This document shows positions 5,749-6,380 of a DNA stretch of 6,380 nucleotides, one piece after another. Under the pieces are notes generated by a model. It worked only from the letters and a program-made list of their open reading frames with translations. It was not told the origin of the DNA and did not search any database. Numbering within the stretch: the first letter of the stretch is position 1; each line of letters opens with the position of its first letter. The position numbers and the translations under genes were made by a program. The stretch spans positions 1 through 6,380 of the forward strand of contig JAESQE010000237.1 in assembly GCA_016765335.1 (NCBI GenBank), read 5' to 3'. This stretch comes from Planctomycetaceae bacterium. GTDB lineage: Bacteria; Planctomycetota; Planctomycetia; Planctomycetales; Planctomycetaceae.

Positions 5749-6063
5749 TTATCCAGCTGAGCGATCTAATTCAAAATCGGTCTCGAAAAGATGTACGAGT
5801 TTTTCGAGTGCCTCTTCGGCCAATTCCCCCTCGGCTTCAAGCACGAGATGAGTTCCCTGATCGGCTCGCAATGTCATTAAGTCGAAAACAGCTTTTGCAT
5901 CGACGGCATGCTCCCCGTTATAGATGCGAATTTCACAGCCGTAACTTCGAGAGATCTCTGAAATTCGGGAACAAGGAACCAGATGCAAGCCGTTTGCCAG
6001 GTTAACGACAACGTCCTCGCGATACATGTTTTTATTTTCCATGGCGATTGGATTGTACTCCAT
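5749..6063 (-). CDS. HPr-like phosphocarrier protein (PTS HPr fold)
   Basis: A 104-residue protein from the ATG at 6063, chosen because GGGAG precedes it by 10 bases; in-frame ATGs at 6042 and 6027 are possible and would give 97 or 92 residues, closer to ordinary HPr (about 85-90). HPr carries phosphate from Enzyme I to PTS permeases or acts in regulation. The HPr pattern is clear: VVVNLANGLHLVP (18-30) with the phosphorylatable His at 27, then VDAKAVFDLMTL (54-65), QGTHLVLEAEGE (69-80) and the last helix EEALEKLVHLF (83-93). Two usual residues are missing: the Arg two places after the active His (GLHxRP) is Val here, and Ser46 of the K-S-I-M motif is Ala (KAVF). A short acidic tail, ETDFELDRSAG, follows. 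No PTS Enzyme I or permease gene is in view, so a regulatory or non-canonical role is likely. It is convergent with moxR and stands alone. Confidence 0.85.
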   Translation of the reverse strand: MEYNPIAMENKNMYREDVVVNLANGLHLVPCSRISEISRSYGCEIRIYNGEHAVDAKAVFDLMTLRADQGTHLVLEAEGELAEEALEKLVHLFETDFELDRSAG

Positions 6064-6073
6064 GCTAAAACGG

Positions 6074-6078
6074 CTCCC
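6074..6078 (-). promoter_or_regulatory. Ribosome binding site of the HPr-like gene
   Basis: GGGAG on the minus strand, 10 bases before the ATG at 6063. The alternative ATGs at 6042 and 6027 lack a comparable site at the right distance. Confidence 0.55.
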
Positions 6079-6097
6079 GTACACTGTACCTAAGGTA
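6079..6097. repeat. Two overlapping 11-base palindromes
   Basis: GTACACTGTAC (6079-6089) and TACCTAAGGTA (6087-6097) are each perfect inverted repeats around one central base, sharing three bases, directly upstream of the HPr ribosome binding site. Loops of one base cannot fold in RNA, so if functional they would be protein-binding DNA sites. Chance is not excluded. Confidence 0.35.
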
Positions 6098-6139
6098 ATT
6101 TCTGTTGTTGATACAGAAAAAGACTTGACCTCAATTCAA

Positions 6140-6168
6140 GTGGATGAGAGTCAAAATGTCCCATCCAC
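6140..6168 (-). other. Candidate leader hairpin H1
   Basis: A 7-bp perfect stem, GTGGATG (6140-6146) with CATCCAC (6162-6168), and a 15-base loop that begins AGAGTCA on the plus strand (TGACTCT on the HPr-sense strand). It lies within the likely 5' leader of the HPr-like gene. Confidence 0.5.
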
Positions 6169-6212
6169 CATTTGAGAAGATTTGGAAAGACCGAAACTCT
6201 CGTTCCCAGAAA

Positions 6213-6239
6213 AGGTTTGAGAGTCACTTTTCCAAACCT
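6213..6239 (-). other. Candidate leader hairpin H2
   Basis: A 7-bp perfect stem, AGGTTTG (6213-6219) with CAAACCT (6233-6239), and a 13-base loop that also begins AGAGTCA on the plus strand. The stem sequence differs from H1 but the loop motif and geometry agree. It would be at the very 5' end of an HPr transcript started from the TATAAT at 6253-6248. Confidence 0.5.
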
Positions 6240-6247
6240 CGCAATCA

Positions 6248-6266
6248 ATTATAAGTACGCACTTAT
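6248..6266 (-). promoter_or_regulatory. Possible -10 box inside a palindrome, upstream of the HPr-like gene
   Basis: On the minus strand TATAAT occupies 6253-6248, predicting a start near 6241. It overlaps the inverted repeat ATAAGT-N4-ACTTAT (6251-6266), which could be an operator. The -35 region (around 6271-6276) is poor, so an activator would be needed if this is a sigma-70-type promoter. Confidence 0.35.
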
Positions 6267-6317
6267 GTAATCTGCGACCCGATTATGGACTAATTTTCAT
6301 AATTTCTGCAAATTATT

Positions 6318-6379
6318 CGCATTCGCGTATTTCCCCGCGCGTTGGATGTTTCCTCATCCCTTGTCAGTACAAGGCCACG
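6318..6379. repeat. 62-base structured direct repeat, copy B (reaches window edge)
   Basis: Ungapped partner of 5566-5627. Its stems are CGCG/CGCG (6324-6327 with 6336-6339) and CCTTGT/ACAAGG (6359-6364 with 6369-6374, CAGT loop). The repeat unit may extend beyond the right edge of the window. Confidence 0.75.
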
Positions 6380-6380
6380 G

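Larger units (their letters stand above)
6064..6380. other. 317-base upstream region of the HPr-like gene, no gene seen
   Basis: No believable coding frame. From the gene outwards it holds overlapping palindromes (6079-6097), a short ACTTGA/TCAAGT inverted repeat (6123-6141), two hairpins with a shared loop motif (6140-6168, 6213-6239), a TATAAT box inside a palindrome (6248-6266), and copy B of the 62-base repeat (6318-6379), which may continue past the window edge. Confidence 0.65.

Noticed and set aside
5373..6005. Plus-strand frame of 210 codons
   Set aside because: Its second half is antisense to the HPr-like gene and its first half crosses two repeats; composition is not protein-like.
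5566..6379. Integron attC sites, because both repeat copies contain a GTTRRRY-like string
   Set aside because: No matching RYYYAAC box at the other side and no integrase in view; the hairpins are too short for attC.
5160..6380. CRISPR array or tRNA/rRNA gene
   Set aside because: Repeats occur twice, far apart and diverged, with no regular spacers; no cloverleaf or rRNA-like sequence seen.

Overview
The window looks like a chromosomal stretch of a Gram-negative-type bacterium, most likely a planctomycete or a relative. The grounds are modest: a CobN-type chelatase with a membrane anchor next to an ExbB-like channel and a DUF2149 protein, a MoxR ATPase, a stand-alone HPr-like protein, and long intergenic gaps filled with small palindromic repeats. 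The taxonomic call is inference and no marker gene is present.

Layout. (1) Positions 1-2817, plus strand: the 3' part of a CobN/HmuS-like tetrapyrrole metal chelatase (open at the left edge, ending in a C-terminal membrane anchor), then a MotA/TolQ/ExbB proton channel protein, then a DUF2149 single-pass membrane protein whose start overlaps the end of the channel gene. These three form one probable operon, which I read as a membrane-bound, possibly proton-motive-force-linked tetrapyrrole/metal handling system. (2) About 2830-3998, minus strand: an IS630-family insertion sequence starting about a dozen bases after the DUF2149 stop. Its transposase is split over two frames at a run of seven A. 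(3) 4001-5159: a short gap with a hairpin repeat and a possible promoter, then a MoxR-family AAA+ ATPase without its usual DUF58/VWA partner. (4) 5160-5748: 589 bases without a believable gene, holding a long inverted repeat, one copy of a 62-base structured repeat and a second copy of the hairpin repeat. (5) 5749-6063, minus strand: an HPr-like protein with the active-site His but without the usual Arg and regulatory Ser. (6) 6064-6380: its upstream region, with overlapping palindromes, two hairpins sharing a loop motif, a TATAAT box inside a palindrome, and a second copy of the 62-base repeat running to the right edge.

The most interesting signals are structural. The two 62-base repeat copies keep two stems through compensatory A-T to G-C changes. 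The HPr upstream region could encode a structured 5' leader with two mutually exclusive folds. The chelatase/channel/DUF2149 operon is a known but functionally open arrangement, and its DUF2149 protein carries an ExbD-like transmembrane motif.
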